Assembly: GCA_023435705.1 (NCBI GenBank)
Contig: JAEYRH010000013.1
Span: forward strand, 1-64,000
Source: Bacillota bacterium
GTDB lineage: Bacteria; Bacillota; Clostridia; Christensenellales; UMGS416
DNA: 64,000 nucleotides
Reading direction: 5' to 3'
Shown here piece after piece: positions 1 through 6,620 of this stretch (within the stretch, counting starts at the first letter, position 1; every line of letters starts with the position of its first letter). The notes under the pieces are model-generated. The model was not told where the DNA came from, made no database searches, and saw nothing but the letters and a program-made list of their open reading frames with translations. The position numbers and the translations under genes are program-made.

Positions 1-409
1 AGCCTTGTAGGTTGATGGCCCGGCCTGTGGGGTTGTAGAGCTCGATCCAGTCGCCGTACTTACCGTCCGCCGAGGTGATGGCTCCGCTGTTGCTGCTCAT
101 CACTTCAGTGATTACCGGCACGTCTGTGACGGCCACCGGCGAATGAGAGGCGGAAGCACCGGGCTTGGCAGTTTTGCCCCCAAGGTTCAGCGTGGCGCCG
201 GGATAGGTAGCCGGCACGGATTCGGAGGTCATTGCCTTGATAAACACGACCACTAGCACCACAGCAACCAGCATGATCAGCCAGGGGAACGGTTTGCGCG
301 TTTCTCCCTGCTTGCGGTTTTGTGTTGACTTATATTCTGTTCTTTGTGCCGGCGGCTGATAGGTGGGCCGCTGCGGCCCCCTGCCTCTTGGCGGCATTCT
401 GGTAGACAT
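1..409 (-). CDS. Lamin-tail-domain membrane protein, N-terminal part (runs off window)
   Basis: Only the first 136 codons lie in the window. The translation starts MSTRMPPRGRGPQRP, a basic Pro/Gln-rich cytoplasmic head of about 45 residues, followed by one membrane helix (WLIMLVAVVLVVVFI) and then an extracellular segment ending in ITEVMSSNSG...GDWIELYNP, the signature opening of a lamin-tail (LTD) beta-sandwich. Such domains are often found in CotH-type surface or spore proteins, but whether CotH follows cannot be seen here. The start is set by AGGAG nine bases upstream of the ATG. A good promoter lies just upstream. Family assignment is from the short WIELYNP region only. Confidence 0.75.
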   Translation of the reverse strand, partial: MSTRMPPRGRGPQRPTYQPPAQRTEYKSTQNRKQGETRKPFPWLIMLVAVVLVVVFIKAMTSESVPATYPGATLNLGGKTAKPGASASHSPVAVTDVPVITEVMSSNSGAITSADGKYGDWIELYNPTGRAINLQG

Positions 410-502
410 CGTTTCGTTCTCCTGTTCTATACCATATCAACAAACAAATCTATCGCCAGCTCGTGAAGTTATCGTGGATCATCAGGATGCGGTTTATGAT
501 CT

Positions 503-530
503 ATTATATTGGGATAGCATGAAATGTCAA
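503..530 (-). promoter_or_regulatory. Sigma-A type promoter for the lamin-tail gene
   Basis: Read on the minus strand: TTGACA (530-525), 16-base spacer, TATAAT (508-503). Both hexamers match the consensus perfectly. It begins three bases after the stop codon of the Nudix gene, so the lamin-tail gene is probably transcribed on its own. The resulting 5' leader would be about 90 bases. Confidence 0.75.
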
Positions 531-532
531 AT

Positions 533-1159
533 TCATTGGGTGTTGACCAATCCAAGCTTTTGAAGCCCATCGAGCACCATGAAAGCATGATCAGAGGCCA
601 ATTCACTGGCCGTTATGATTCGTTTTCCACCTGTTTCTGATATCCTGCAAACGGCCTTTTCCTGCCCGGATTGGAAGGTCAGCTCGTACTCTGTATATGT
701 TTCGTCCCTTCTTGTATGAAGCGAAACAGCAAAAAACCCAGCGTCGTCTGCATCGTCTCCGGCATGATATTCTATTTCATTGGAAATAAGTGTGGCATAT
801 GCTACCGAGACGATTCTGAGCCTGGGGTCGCGGCCCAGCGTGCCATAAGCTCCCAATTGCGTGAGGTGCATGCCGGTTACGCCGGTCTCTTCCATCAGTT
901 CGCGGGCGGCGGCATCTTCCAGGGACTCCTCCATTTCAATGAACCCGCCTGGCAGCGCCAGCATGCCATAATAAGGGTGGCGACCCCTGCGCACCAGCAG
1001 AATCTGCAGCCCCGCGCTCGTGTTTTTGAAAATGACATTGTCCACTGTGACAGCGGGGCGTTCGTAAGCACTGGGATTATAGGCGGCCAGGAAGTCTTTC
1101 AGTGTTACACCCTCGCTGTCCACAGCGACCAGATCTTTTTCCTGCGGATACCAAAACAT
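533..1159 (-). CDS. Nudix hydrolase family protein
   Basis: A 208-residue protein with a Nudix box at about residues 78-100 (GGFIEMEESLEDAAARELME followed by ETG), the Mg-binding loop-helix-loop that hydrolyses nucleoside diphosphates linked to another group. The flanking LLVRRGRHPYYGMLALPGG is typical of ADP-ribose pyrophosphatase and related NUDIX proteins, so ADP-ribose or an NAD breakdown product is a possible substrate; this is inference. The ATG at 1159 is chosen because CACGGAGGGATTT places GGAGG five bases upstream; an ATG 12 codons further out has no ribosome binding site. The C-terminal 70 residues are not recognised beyond the Nudix fold. Confidence 0.85.
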   Translation of the reverse strand: MFWYPQEKDLVAVDSEGVTLKDFLAAYNPSAYERPAVTVDNVIFKNTSAGLQILLVRRGRHPYYGMLALPGGFIEMEESLEDAAARELMEETGVTGMHLTQLGAYGTLGRDPRLRIVSVAYATLISNEIEYHAGDDADDAGFFAVSLHTRRDETYTEYELTFQSGQEKAVCRISETGGKRIITASELASDHAFMVLDGLQKLGLVNTQ

Positions 1160-1377
1160 AAATCCCTCCGTGGATGGTTGTATGAATATGTTCACCGTTT
1201 GGACAGTGTTTCCTGCTTTTCAGTTCCCCAAACCGATTGCATCGTGATCATGTCTTTGTTATTCCATCTGATTATACTATAATAACTATATGAAGGTATC
1301 ATTTGATCTGGATGATACCTTGATTTTGTCAGGGTAAAGCTGCGAGAGCTACAATAAGCATTCGTCAAAACTAATGT

Positions 1378-1406
1378 TTGACACATCCCTGTGGAATTGG
1401 TATAAT
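1378..1406 (+). promoter_or_regulatory. Sigma-A promoter of the rplJ-rplL leader
   Basis: TTGACA (1378-1383), exactly 17 bases, then TATAAT (1401-1406): a perfect consensus promoter as expected for a ribosomal protein operon. Predicted start of transcription near 1413, which makes a leader of about 165 bases before rplJ. Confidence 0.85.
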
Positions 1407-1414
1407 ACTCCCGC

Positions 1415-1545
1415 TAAAGTTTTCAGCTACAGACAGCAGGCGCGGCTTGGCCGCTTAAACCAAAAGCCTGCCGAGGTTGGGAAGCTTCTGTGAAAAGAGC
1501 TTTAATCCCCTGTGCTGTTTGCTTGGCACAGGGGTTTTTTATTGC
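1415..1545 (+). ncRNA. Ribosomal protein L10 leader with attenuator hairpin
   Basis: The untranslated leader before rplJ holds a structured region (CAGGCGCGGCTTGGCCGC, AAAAGCCTGCCGAGGTTGG) followed by an intrinsic terminator-like hairpin: CCCCTGTGC (1507-1515) pairs with GCACAGGGG (1526-1534) and is followed by six T residues. This arrangement is that of the L10 leader family known in Bacillota, where the L10(L12)4 complex binds its own mRNA and lowers expression. Position, order and terminator fit well; I did not fold the whole leader, so the exact 5' edge is approximate. Confidence 0.75.
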
Positions 1546-1579
1546 CCCTGAACAAGGGACAAGGAGGTGAATCACAAAT

Positions 1580-2122
1580 ATGTCAGCCAACAAGGATGCC
1601 AAGGTGGTGGAAGTCGCCGAAATCAAGCAGAAGCTTGAGCGTTCCAGTGGCGTGGTTCTGGTGGAATATCAGGGCATGAACGTGCTGGAGGTTACTGACC
1701 TGCGCAACCAACTGCGCAAGGCCGGTGTGGAATACCGCGTGTTGAAAAACACACTGGTGAACCGCGCTGCCAATGAGCTGCAGATCACTGGCCTGGAGCC
1801 TTTCCTGAACGGTTCCACGGCAGTAGCTTTCGGTTACGAAGACCCGACGCAGCCGGCGAAAGTCCTCGCCGACTACATGAAGAAGAACGAGAAAACCAAC
1901 AAGCTGAAGATCAAGTGCGGCCTGGTGGATAAAAAGCTCGTTCAGGCCAACGATGTGGAGGCTCTCGCCAAGATCCCGGCCAAAGAAGTGCTGGTGGCCA
2001 AGCTGCTCGGCACGCTGAACGCCCCGATCGCCAACTTTGTGGGTGTGCTCAATGGTCCGGCCCGCGCCCTCGTGTGCGCGCTGAACGCCATCAAGGAGCA
2101 GAAAGAACAGCAAAGCGCCTGA
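1580..2122 (+). CDS. rplJ: 50S ribosomal protein L10
   Basis: A 180-residue L10 protein. The N-terminal region (VVEVAEIKQKLERSSGVVLV, then RVLKNTLVNRAA) is the conserved 23S-rRNA binding part, and the C-terminal helix (ALNAIKEQKEQQSA) is where L7/L12 dimers dock to form the ribosomal stalk. The start follows AAGGAGGTG eight bases upstream. It is the first gene of a two-gene operon with rplL, 48 bases downstream, and is preceded by its autoregulatory leader. Length and motifs are normal. Confidence 0.98.
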   Translation: MSANKDAKVVEVAEIKQKLERSSGVVLVEYQGMNVLEVTDLRNQLRKAGVEYRVLKNTLVNRAANELQITGLEPFLNGSTAVAFGYEDPTQPAKVLADYMKKNEKTNKLKIKCGLVDKKLVQANDVEALAKIPAKEVLVAKLLGTLNAPIANFVGVLNGPARALVCALNAIKEQKEQQSA

Positions 2123-2170
2123 TCCCACGCAACAAAATACAAACAGAAAGAAAATGGAGGAGTCATAATT

Positions 2171-2545
2171 ATGACCAAGCAGGAAATCATCGAAGCCATC
2201 AAGCAAATGAACGTTCTCGAGCTGTCTGAAATGGTGAAGGACCTTGAGGAAATCTTTGGCGTGAGCGCCGCTGCCCCTGTGGCCGTGGCCGCCGCCCCCG
2301 CCGCTGCCGCTGCTGCCGAACCCGTTGAGGAGCAGACCGAGTTCGACGTGATTCTCGAATCCGCCGGTGCTGAGAAGATCAAGGTCATCAAGGTCATCCG
2401 CGAGATCACCAGCCTGGGCCTCAAGGAAGCCAAGGACCTGGTGGACGGCGCCCCCAGCACCGTCAAGACCGCCATCCAGAAGGCCGAAGCCGAGAGCATC
2501 AAGGCCAAGCTCGTCGAAGTCGGCGCCGCTGTCAAGATCAAGTAA
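2171..2545 (+). CDS. rplL: 50S ribosomal protein L7/L12
   Basis: A 124-residue acidic stalk protein. Residues 1-30 form the dimerisation and L10-binding helices (EIIEAIKQMNVLELSEMVKD), residues 35-52 are an Ala/Pro-rich hinge (VAVAAAPAAAAAAEP), and residues 57-124 are the globular domain that recruits elongation factors (EKIKVIKVIREITSLGLKEA, then KDLVDGAP). The ribosome binding site is GGAGG. An intrinsic terminator follows 17 bases after the stop, closing the operon. Confidence 0.98.
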   Translation: MTKQEIIEAIKQMNVLELSEMVKDLEEIFGVSAAAPVAVAAAPAAAAAAEPVEEQTEFDVILESAGAEKIKVIKVIREITSLGLKEAKDLVDGAPSTVKTAIQKAEAESIKAKLVEVGAAVKIK

Positions 2546-2562
2546 TTTACACATGCATATCA

Positions 2563-2594
2563 GCCCCTTCCCGCATTGGGAAGGGGCTTCTTTT
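2563..2594 (+). terminator. Intrinsic terminator of rplJ-rplL
   Basis: GCCCCTTCCC and GGGAAGGGGC form a 10-base-pair stem with a GCATT-type loop, followed by TTCTTTTA. Confidence 0.9.
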
Positions 2595-2634
2595 ATAAGC
2601 GGGAGGGCACCGCACAATGCGGTTGATCCTCCCG

Positions 2635-2663
2635 TTGGCGAATCCGGCAATTCCTGCTACAAT
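2635..2663 (+). promoter_or_regulatory. Promoter for the GNAT-HAD pair
   Basis: TTGGCG (2635-2640), 17-base spacer, TACAAT (2658-2663), ending 20 bases before the GNAT start codon. One mismatch in the -10 and two in the -35 box. Confidence 0.6.
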
Positions 2664-2683
2664 AGCGTGATAAGGAGTCTGCC

Positions 2684-3250
2684 ATGATCCGCCTTCAAAC
2701 AGACCGCCTCATCATCCGCGACCACCTGCCGGAAGACCTGCAGGCTATGCACAGCCTGCTGTCAAATCCGGTTGCGATGTATTACCTGGACGACATCCGC
2801 ACTGCTACACTGGAGGAAACGCTTCAAAACCTTGAGACTGCGCTTTTCGAAAACGGCCGGCTGGACCGTGAGAAGTTCTTTTTTGCCGTCACGGATCGCC
2901 GCACCGGTGAATACATCGGTGAGATTGGCTACACTGTGAGGTTGAAAACGCCCGGAGGCTACGTGGTCAATCTGGGATATTTCCTCAAGCCTGAGCACTG
3001 GGGCCGTGGCAATGCAACCGAGGCTGCCCGTGCAGTGCTGCGCTATGCTTTTGAGGAAGGCGGCGCTGTGAAGGTGGAGACCGGTTGCATCCGTGACAAC
3101 ATCGCGTCGCAAGCCGTGATGATCAAGCTGGGCATGATGAAAGAAGCAGACCTCCGCCTGCATGTGTGGCACGATGGGGAGCTAAAGGACCGCGTGGAAT
3201 ATGGCATGACAAAGGACGACTGGATATGCTGGAAGGTATCGGGGCAATAG
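2684..3250 (+). CDS. RimJ/RimL-type GNAT N-acetyltransferase
   Basis: A 188-residue acetyltransferase of the RimJ/RimL group: it opens with RLQTDRLIIRDHLPEDLQ, has the substrate strand GEIGYTVR and the acetyl-CoA pyrophosphate loop region at about residues 104-115 (EHWGRGNATEAA), ending in SQAVMIKLGM, the usual helix that packs on CoA. The acceptor is unknown; relatives modify ribosomal protein N-termini, antibiotics or small amines. The ribosome binding site is AAGGAG. The last 25 bases overlap the following HAD gene, which suggests translational coupling. Confidence 0.9.
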   Translation: MIRLQTDRLIIRDHLPEDLQAMHSLLSNPVAMYYLDDIRTATLEETLQNLETALFENGRLDREKFFFAVTDRRTGEYIGEIGYTVRLKTPGGYVVNLGYFLKPEHWGRGNATEAARAVLRYAFEEGGAVKVETGCIRDNIASQAVMIKLGMMKEADLRLHVWHDGELKDRVEYGMTKDDWICWKVSGQ

Positions 3251-3915
3251 GCCTGGATTTGGGCCAAACGCTGATGCATTACGAAGGCGTGCCGATGAGC
3301 TGGCAGGCGTTGTATCCTGAGGCGTTGCGTGCGGCTTGCGAAGCAGCAGGCATTCCTGCGGATGCTGGCTTTCTCCAAGTAGCCTGCGAACGTTTGGCCC
3401 TGTTCAACACCAGGATTCACCCCAGAGTGGCTGAGGTTGATGCCCAGCAGATTTTTTCAGAGGTGTTCAGCGGGCTTGGGCATACAGAATTGGACAATGC
3501 GATTGACGGCTTCTTCGGCAAAGTGAGGCAGTCCTATGCCATCTATGAGGATGCCATTCCATTCCTGGCCCGGAAGAAGAGCGCAGGCATTCCGTGCGGC
3601 GTGCTCACCGATGTGCCATATGGTATGCCGGCGCGATGGGTTGGGCTCGACCTGGAGCCCTTTTCGCCGTATCTGATGGTTGCCATATCATCGGTGGATG
3701 TGGGGTTTCGAAAACCGCACGGGGCAGGCTTCCTGGCCTTGGCAGGGCGCATGGGTATAGAGCCAACCCGTATGGCCTTTGTGGGTGATGAAAAGAAAGA
3801 CATTGAGGGAGCAAAAGCAGCCGGAATGGTCGCGGTGCTGATCGACCGCGATGGCAATCTGCCGGATTTCGGCGAGGATCATCGAATCACCGGCCTCCAT
3901 GAGCTGTTGGTATAG
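3226..3915 (+). CDS. HAD-superfamily hydrolase-like protein with altered motif I
   Basis: A 229-residue HAD-fold protein. Motif I reads GLDLGQTL where the family norm is DxDxT, so the first Asp (nucleophile) is present but the second (general acid/base) is Gly. Motif II is LTDV, motif III a Lys in FRKPHG and motif IV FVGDEKKDIEGA. The order and spacing are those of the YfnB/haloacid dehalogenase-like group. The ATG inside the end of the GNAT gene is preferred because the family consensus starts only a few residues before motif I. The loss of the acid/base Asp may mean weak phosphatase activity or a different reaction. Confidence 0.8.
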   Translation: MLEGIGAIGLDLGQTLMHYEGVPMSWQALYPEALRAACEAAGIPADAGFLQVACERLALFNTRIHPRVAEVDAQQIFSEVFSGLGHTELDNAIDGFFGKVRQSYAIYEDAIPFLARKKSAGIPCGVLTDVPYGMPARWVGLDLEPFSPYLMVAISSVDVGFRKPHGAGFLALAGRMGIEPTRMAFVGDEKKDIEGAKAAGMVAVLIDRDGNLPDFGEDHRITGLHELLV

Positions 3916-3987
3916 TCTTTGTATATGCAACCGTGGCTTCCGCTGCGGAAGATGAATTAACTATAAAAATTTCAGGAGGATATTACC

Positions 3988-4518
3988 ATGAACAGAATTC
4001 AGCTCGCAAAAAGCATCTACGATGCCTCTCATCTCACCGGTAAATTCCTGCTGAGGAGCGGCCAGTATTCCAATGAGTATTTTGACAAATATTTGTTTGA
4101 GTCTGATCCGGAACTTTTGAAGGAAATAGCCAGCCATATGGAATCGCTGATCCCGTCAGGCTCCGCAGTGTTGGCGGGATTAGAGATGGGCGGCATCCCG
4201 GTTGCGACGGCTTTATCACTGAACACCGGAGTCAAGGCTTGTTTCGTGCGCAAGAAGGCCAAGGAGTATGGCACCTGCAAGCTGGCGGAAGGTGCAGATG
4301 TGTCTGGGAAGCAGCTTTGCATCGTGGAAGACGTGGTCACGACCGGCGGTGCGATTCTGGATGCCGCAAGGGAGCTTAGGAAAGCGGGCGCAATCGTTGA
4401 ACATGTGATTTGTGTGATCGAGCGTGACCCGAAGGGCCGGCAAAACCTGAAGGCCGAGGGCATGGAGCTGATCCCGCTGTTCACGATGGAGGAGCTGAAG
4501 CAGGCCGGGCAGGGCTGA
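3988..4518 (+). CDS. pyrE: Orotate phosphoribosyltransferase
   Basis: A 176-residue type I phosphoribosyltransferase that joins orotate to PRPP to give OMP in pyrimidine synthesis. The PRPP loop is clear (LCIVEDVVTTGGAI at about residues 110-123), together with the flexible loop VRKKAKEYGT and the OPRT N-terminus FLLRSGQYSNEYFDKY (LKSGxxSxxYxD). It is on the short side for PyrE, as in many Clostridia and archaea. Start after CAGGAGGATATTACC. No other pyr gene is in the window; the next gene is a methyltransferase 12 bases downstream. Confidence 0.92.
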   Translation: MNRIQLAKSIYDASHLTGKFLLRSGQYSNEYFDKYLFESDPELLKEIASHMESLIPSGSAVLAGLEMGGIPVATALSLNTGVKACFVRKKAKEYGTCKLAEGADVSGKQLCIVEDVVTTGGAILDAARELRKAGAIVEHVICVIERDPKGRQNLKAEGMELIPLFTMEELKQAGQG

Positions 4519-4530
4519 CGAGGAGATCAA

Positions 4531-5115
4531 ATGGATATTCTCGAGCAGATCATGGCATGGGAGCGGGAAGAAGGCCCTGTGCTCTTTCGCCGGATGGGTG
4601 TTGCCCAGGGTGCTACGGTGGTGGACTTTGGCGCAGGCCAGGGACACTTTGCCGTGGCGGCCGCCTATGCCGTCGGAAGCAGCGGTAAGGTGCTTGCGTT
4701 GGACCGCGACGAGCAGGCTGTGGATGCGCTGTGCCATCGTGCAACCACAGAGGGCATTACAAGCATTGAGCCTGTGATCACAGACGGGTCTTTAAGTATC
4801 AACCTGCCTGATGGATCTGTTGATTTTGTGATGTATTACGACATCCTGCACATGTTGGGGCTTAACCGAGCAACGCTGATCGCCGAAGCCAGGCGGGTGT
4901 TGAAGCCCGGTGGTGTGCTTTCTGTGCTGCCATTTCATATGGATGAAGTGCAAAAACGAACACTCATCCATGAGATCATGGCAACAGGCTTTGAAAGCCC
5001 GGTGCTCACACCCGGTGGGTTGCACTGCGGCATGCTGCACCAAGCCATGGAGGACCCGGATGCCGATTTCAACGAGGTGGAGCGCGGGGATATCTACAAC
5101 TTCACTATACTATGA
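4531..5115 (+). CDS. Class I SAM-dependent methyltransferase
   Basis: A 194-residue Rossmann-fold methyltransferase. Motif I is VVDFGAGQGHFA (about residues 30-41), followed by the ribose-binding acid in VLALDRDE, the motif post-II DGSLSINLPDGSVDFVMYYD and the usual LKPGGVLSVLPFH strand. The group resembles UbiE/YcgJ-like small-molecule methyltransferases; the substrate cannot be read from sequence. It begins 12 bases after pyrE with GAGGAG as ribosome binding site and so is likely co-transcribed. Confidence 0.87.
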   Translation: MDILEQIMAWEREEGPVLFRRMGVAQGATVVDFGAGQGHFAVAAAYAVGSSGKVLALDRDEQAVDALCHRATTEGITSIEPVITDGSLSINLPDGSVDFVMYYDILHMLGLNRATLIAEARRVLKPGGVLSVLPFHMDEVQKRTLIHEIMATGFESPVLTPGGLHCGMLHQAMEDPDADFNEVERGDIYNFTIL

Positions 5116-5140
5116 ATGTGTGGAGAACTGGAGGCTGGCA

Positions 5141-5704
5141 ATGACAGAAGATGAACCGATCCCATATATCCCGCTTGTGATGCGCCACGACAAACTTCTT
5201 CCTGTGCCAGCCTTGCCCTTGCCAGTGGGATACTCGATCCGATTGTTTCGCCCCGGCGAGGAGCTTGCCTGGGCAGAGATCACCACCGATGCCGGAGAAT
5301 TCCAGTCAACCGGGGAGGCGCTCAACTACTTTACAGAGCATTTTGCAGGCCACTTCGGGCAACTCGCCGACCGTTGCCTTTTCCTGCTGGACGGTGCCGG
5401 AAAGCCTATTGGCACCGCGACAGGCTGGTTTATGGACGACGACCACACGATTGGCCGTTTGCACTGGGTTGCCATCGCAAAAGCCCATCAAGGCCGGCGG
5501 CTCTGCAAGCCCCTTGTGGTTGCGGCAATGAACCGCATGGCAGAGCTTGGCCACACAGCAGGCATTCTCACCACGCAACCGGAGAGCTGGAAGGGCATCA
5601 AGGTGTATCTGCATCTTGGCTGGAAGCCTTTTGACGATGGTTTGCCGGAATACCACAGGGGATGGAGTATCGTAGAATCTATATTGCATCAGCAAATGTT
5701 ATGA
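5141..5704 (+). CDS. GNAT-family acetyltransferase
   Basis: A 187-residue GNAT protein. The N-terminus is a long entry strand (VGYSIRLFRPGEELAWAEIT), the core has GTATGWF and LHWVAIAKAHQGRRLCKPLV, where the Q/RxxG/R loop binds the CoA pyrophosphate, and it ends in KVYLHLGWKPFD, the conserved YxxxGF-like element. Substrate unknown. The ATG is chosen because it is the first in frame after GGAGG; 25 bases separate it from the methyltransferase stop. Probably the last gene of the pyrE transcript. Confidence 0.85.
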   Translation: MTEDEPIPYIPLVMRHDKLLPVPALPLPVGYSIRLFRPGEELAWAEITTDAGEFQSTGEALNYFTEHFAGHFGQLADRCLFLLDGAGKPIGTATGWFMDDDHTIGRLHWVAIAKAHQGRRLCKPLVVAAMNRMAELGHTAGILTTQPESWKGIKVYLHLGWKPFDDGLPEYHRGWSIVESILHQQML

Positions 5705-5714
5705 GGTGTGTGTC

Positions 5715-5852
5715 ATGCATTTCACGGATTATGCTGATATGAGTGTGGATGATATTCTAGTAGAACTTGAAACTGAATACTGTGATCCGGGCGGTGATAA
5801 AGACGGCGGATACACATATTTTAGTTGTCAGCCGCTTCCTTCAGCTTATTGA
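5715..5852 (+). CDS. Small acidic ORF of unknown function, possible gene remnant
   Basis: A 45-codon reading frame starting MHFTDYADMSVDDILVELET, with GAGGTG six bases before the ATG and only 10 bases after the preceding GNAT gene. The protein is strongly acidic (Asp/Glu in about a quarter of the first 35 residues). Its last 11 codons overlap, in the opposite direction, the 3' end of the Crp-type gene. It may be the surviving head of a longer protein cut off by a rearrangement, or a real small protein. No family recognised. Confidence 0.35.
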   Translation: MHFTDYADMSVDDILVELETEYCDPGGDKDGGYTYFSCQPLPSAY

Positions 5853-6516
5853 TCTCCTTGATCTTCACTGTCGCCATATGAAAATCGATGATCCCCTCGT
5901 CGCGCATGCGGCCCATTTCCCGCGACATCGAAGGCCGGGATACGCCTAAAAAATCCGCCAGTTCGTTGCGGTTCATCGGCAGCGTGAAGGTTACGTTGCC
6001 GGCCATGCGAGCCCGTTCCAGGAAATAGGCGGCCAGCTTTCCGCGCATTGTCTTCATCGCCAGGTATTCCACTTTTTTATTGAGCGCCAATGCCTTTTCC
6101 GCCAGGATACGCAGCATATTTTCGATCACTGCCGTGTGCCACCGGCAGGTTTTTGCGCAAGAACCGGCAATTTTGTCCGCTGGAAGGAACAGCACCACTG
6201 CGGGCTCCTGCGCCATTACGGTGGCCGGCCACTTTGGGTTGGCCGACCAGGCTGCCATTTCACCAAACAGGCTTCCGGGCCGCACCACGGTCATGATGAT
6301 GCGGTCTCCGGCGGCATTTTCCTTAATGACAGCCGCCTCACCGGATAGCACGCAGCCGATGCCGCCAAAGGGGCTGCCCTCCATGGAGATGTATTCGTTT
6401 TTTTTATATTCCTGGATCCTTGGATTCAGGCAAACCAGAAAGGAGGCGATTTCCTCGCGGCTGATGCCGTTGAAAAGCGGCGTCTTCATGAGCGTAGCAA
6501 TGTATTCGGCTTTCAT
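5821..6516 (-). CDS. Crp/Fnr-family transcriptional regulator (HcpR-like by context)
   Basis: A 231-residue regulator: a cyclic-nucleotide-binding-like beta-roll (about residues 10-125, with GSPFGGIGCVLSGEAAVIKE and GSLFGEMAAW), a dimerisation helix, and a C-terminal winged helix with NRNELADFLGVSRPSMSREM as the recognition region. The roll has no FNR-type Cys cluster. It is divergent from hcp, and in anaerobes such regulators (HcpR) switch on hcp under nitrosative stress, so that role is inferred. Start at the ATG after GGGGGGAGAA; an ATG five codons upstream would put this site inside the coding region. Its own promoter may be TTGCGC-17-TAGAAT on the minus strand (6592-6564). Confidence 0.88.
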   Translation of the reverse strand: MKAEYIATLMKTPLFNGISREEIASFLVCLNPRIQEYKKNEYISMEGSPFGGIGCVLSGEAAVIKENAAGDRIIMTVVRPGSLFGEMAAWSANPKWPATVMAQEPAVVLFLPADKIAGSCAKTCRWHTAVIENMLRILAEKALALNKKVEYLAMKTMRGKLAAYFLERARMAGNVTFTLPMNRNELADFLGVSRPSMSREMGRMRDEGIIDFHMATVKIKEINKLKEAADN

Positions 6517-6534
6517 TTCTCCCCCCCGCAAAGT

Positions 6535-6576
6535 GTAGCCTTGGCAACCGATTTCTCAGGATCATTCTAATATACT
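6535..6576 (+). promoter_or_regulatory. Candidate Crp/Fnr operator and hcp promoter
   Basis: An interrupted inverted repeat GTAGCC-TT-GGCAAC (6535-6548, five of six bases paired) precedes a -10 box TATACT (6571-6576) that has no -35 box. If transcription starts near 6583, the repeat is centred at about -41.5, the classic position for an activator touching the polymerase at a class II site. On the other strand the same repeat falls just downstream of the presumed start of the regulator gene, which would allow autorepression. Inference from position and symmetry only. Confidence 0.42.
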
Positions 6577-6620
6577 ACAAACAGATGCGCAAGATCAGTA
6601 AATGTAAAATGGAGGAAGAA

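Noticed and set aside
6585..6620. An ATG 12 codons upstream as the start of hcp
   Set aside because: No ribosome binding site there; GGAGGAAGAA sits before the later ATG, which gives the family-normal N-terminus.
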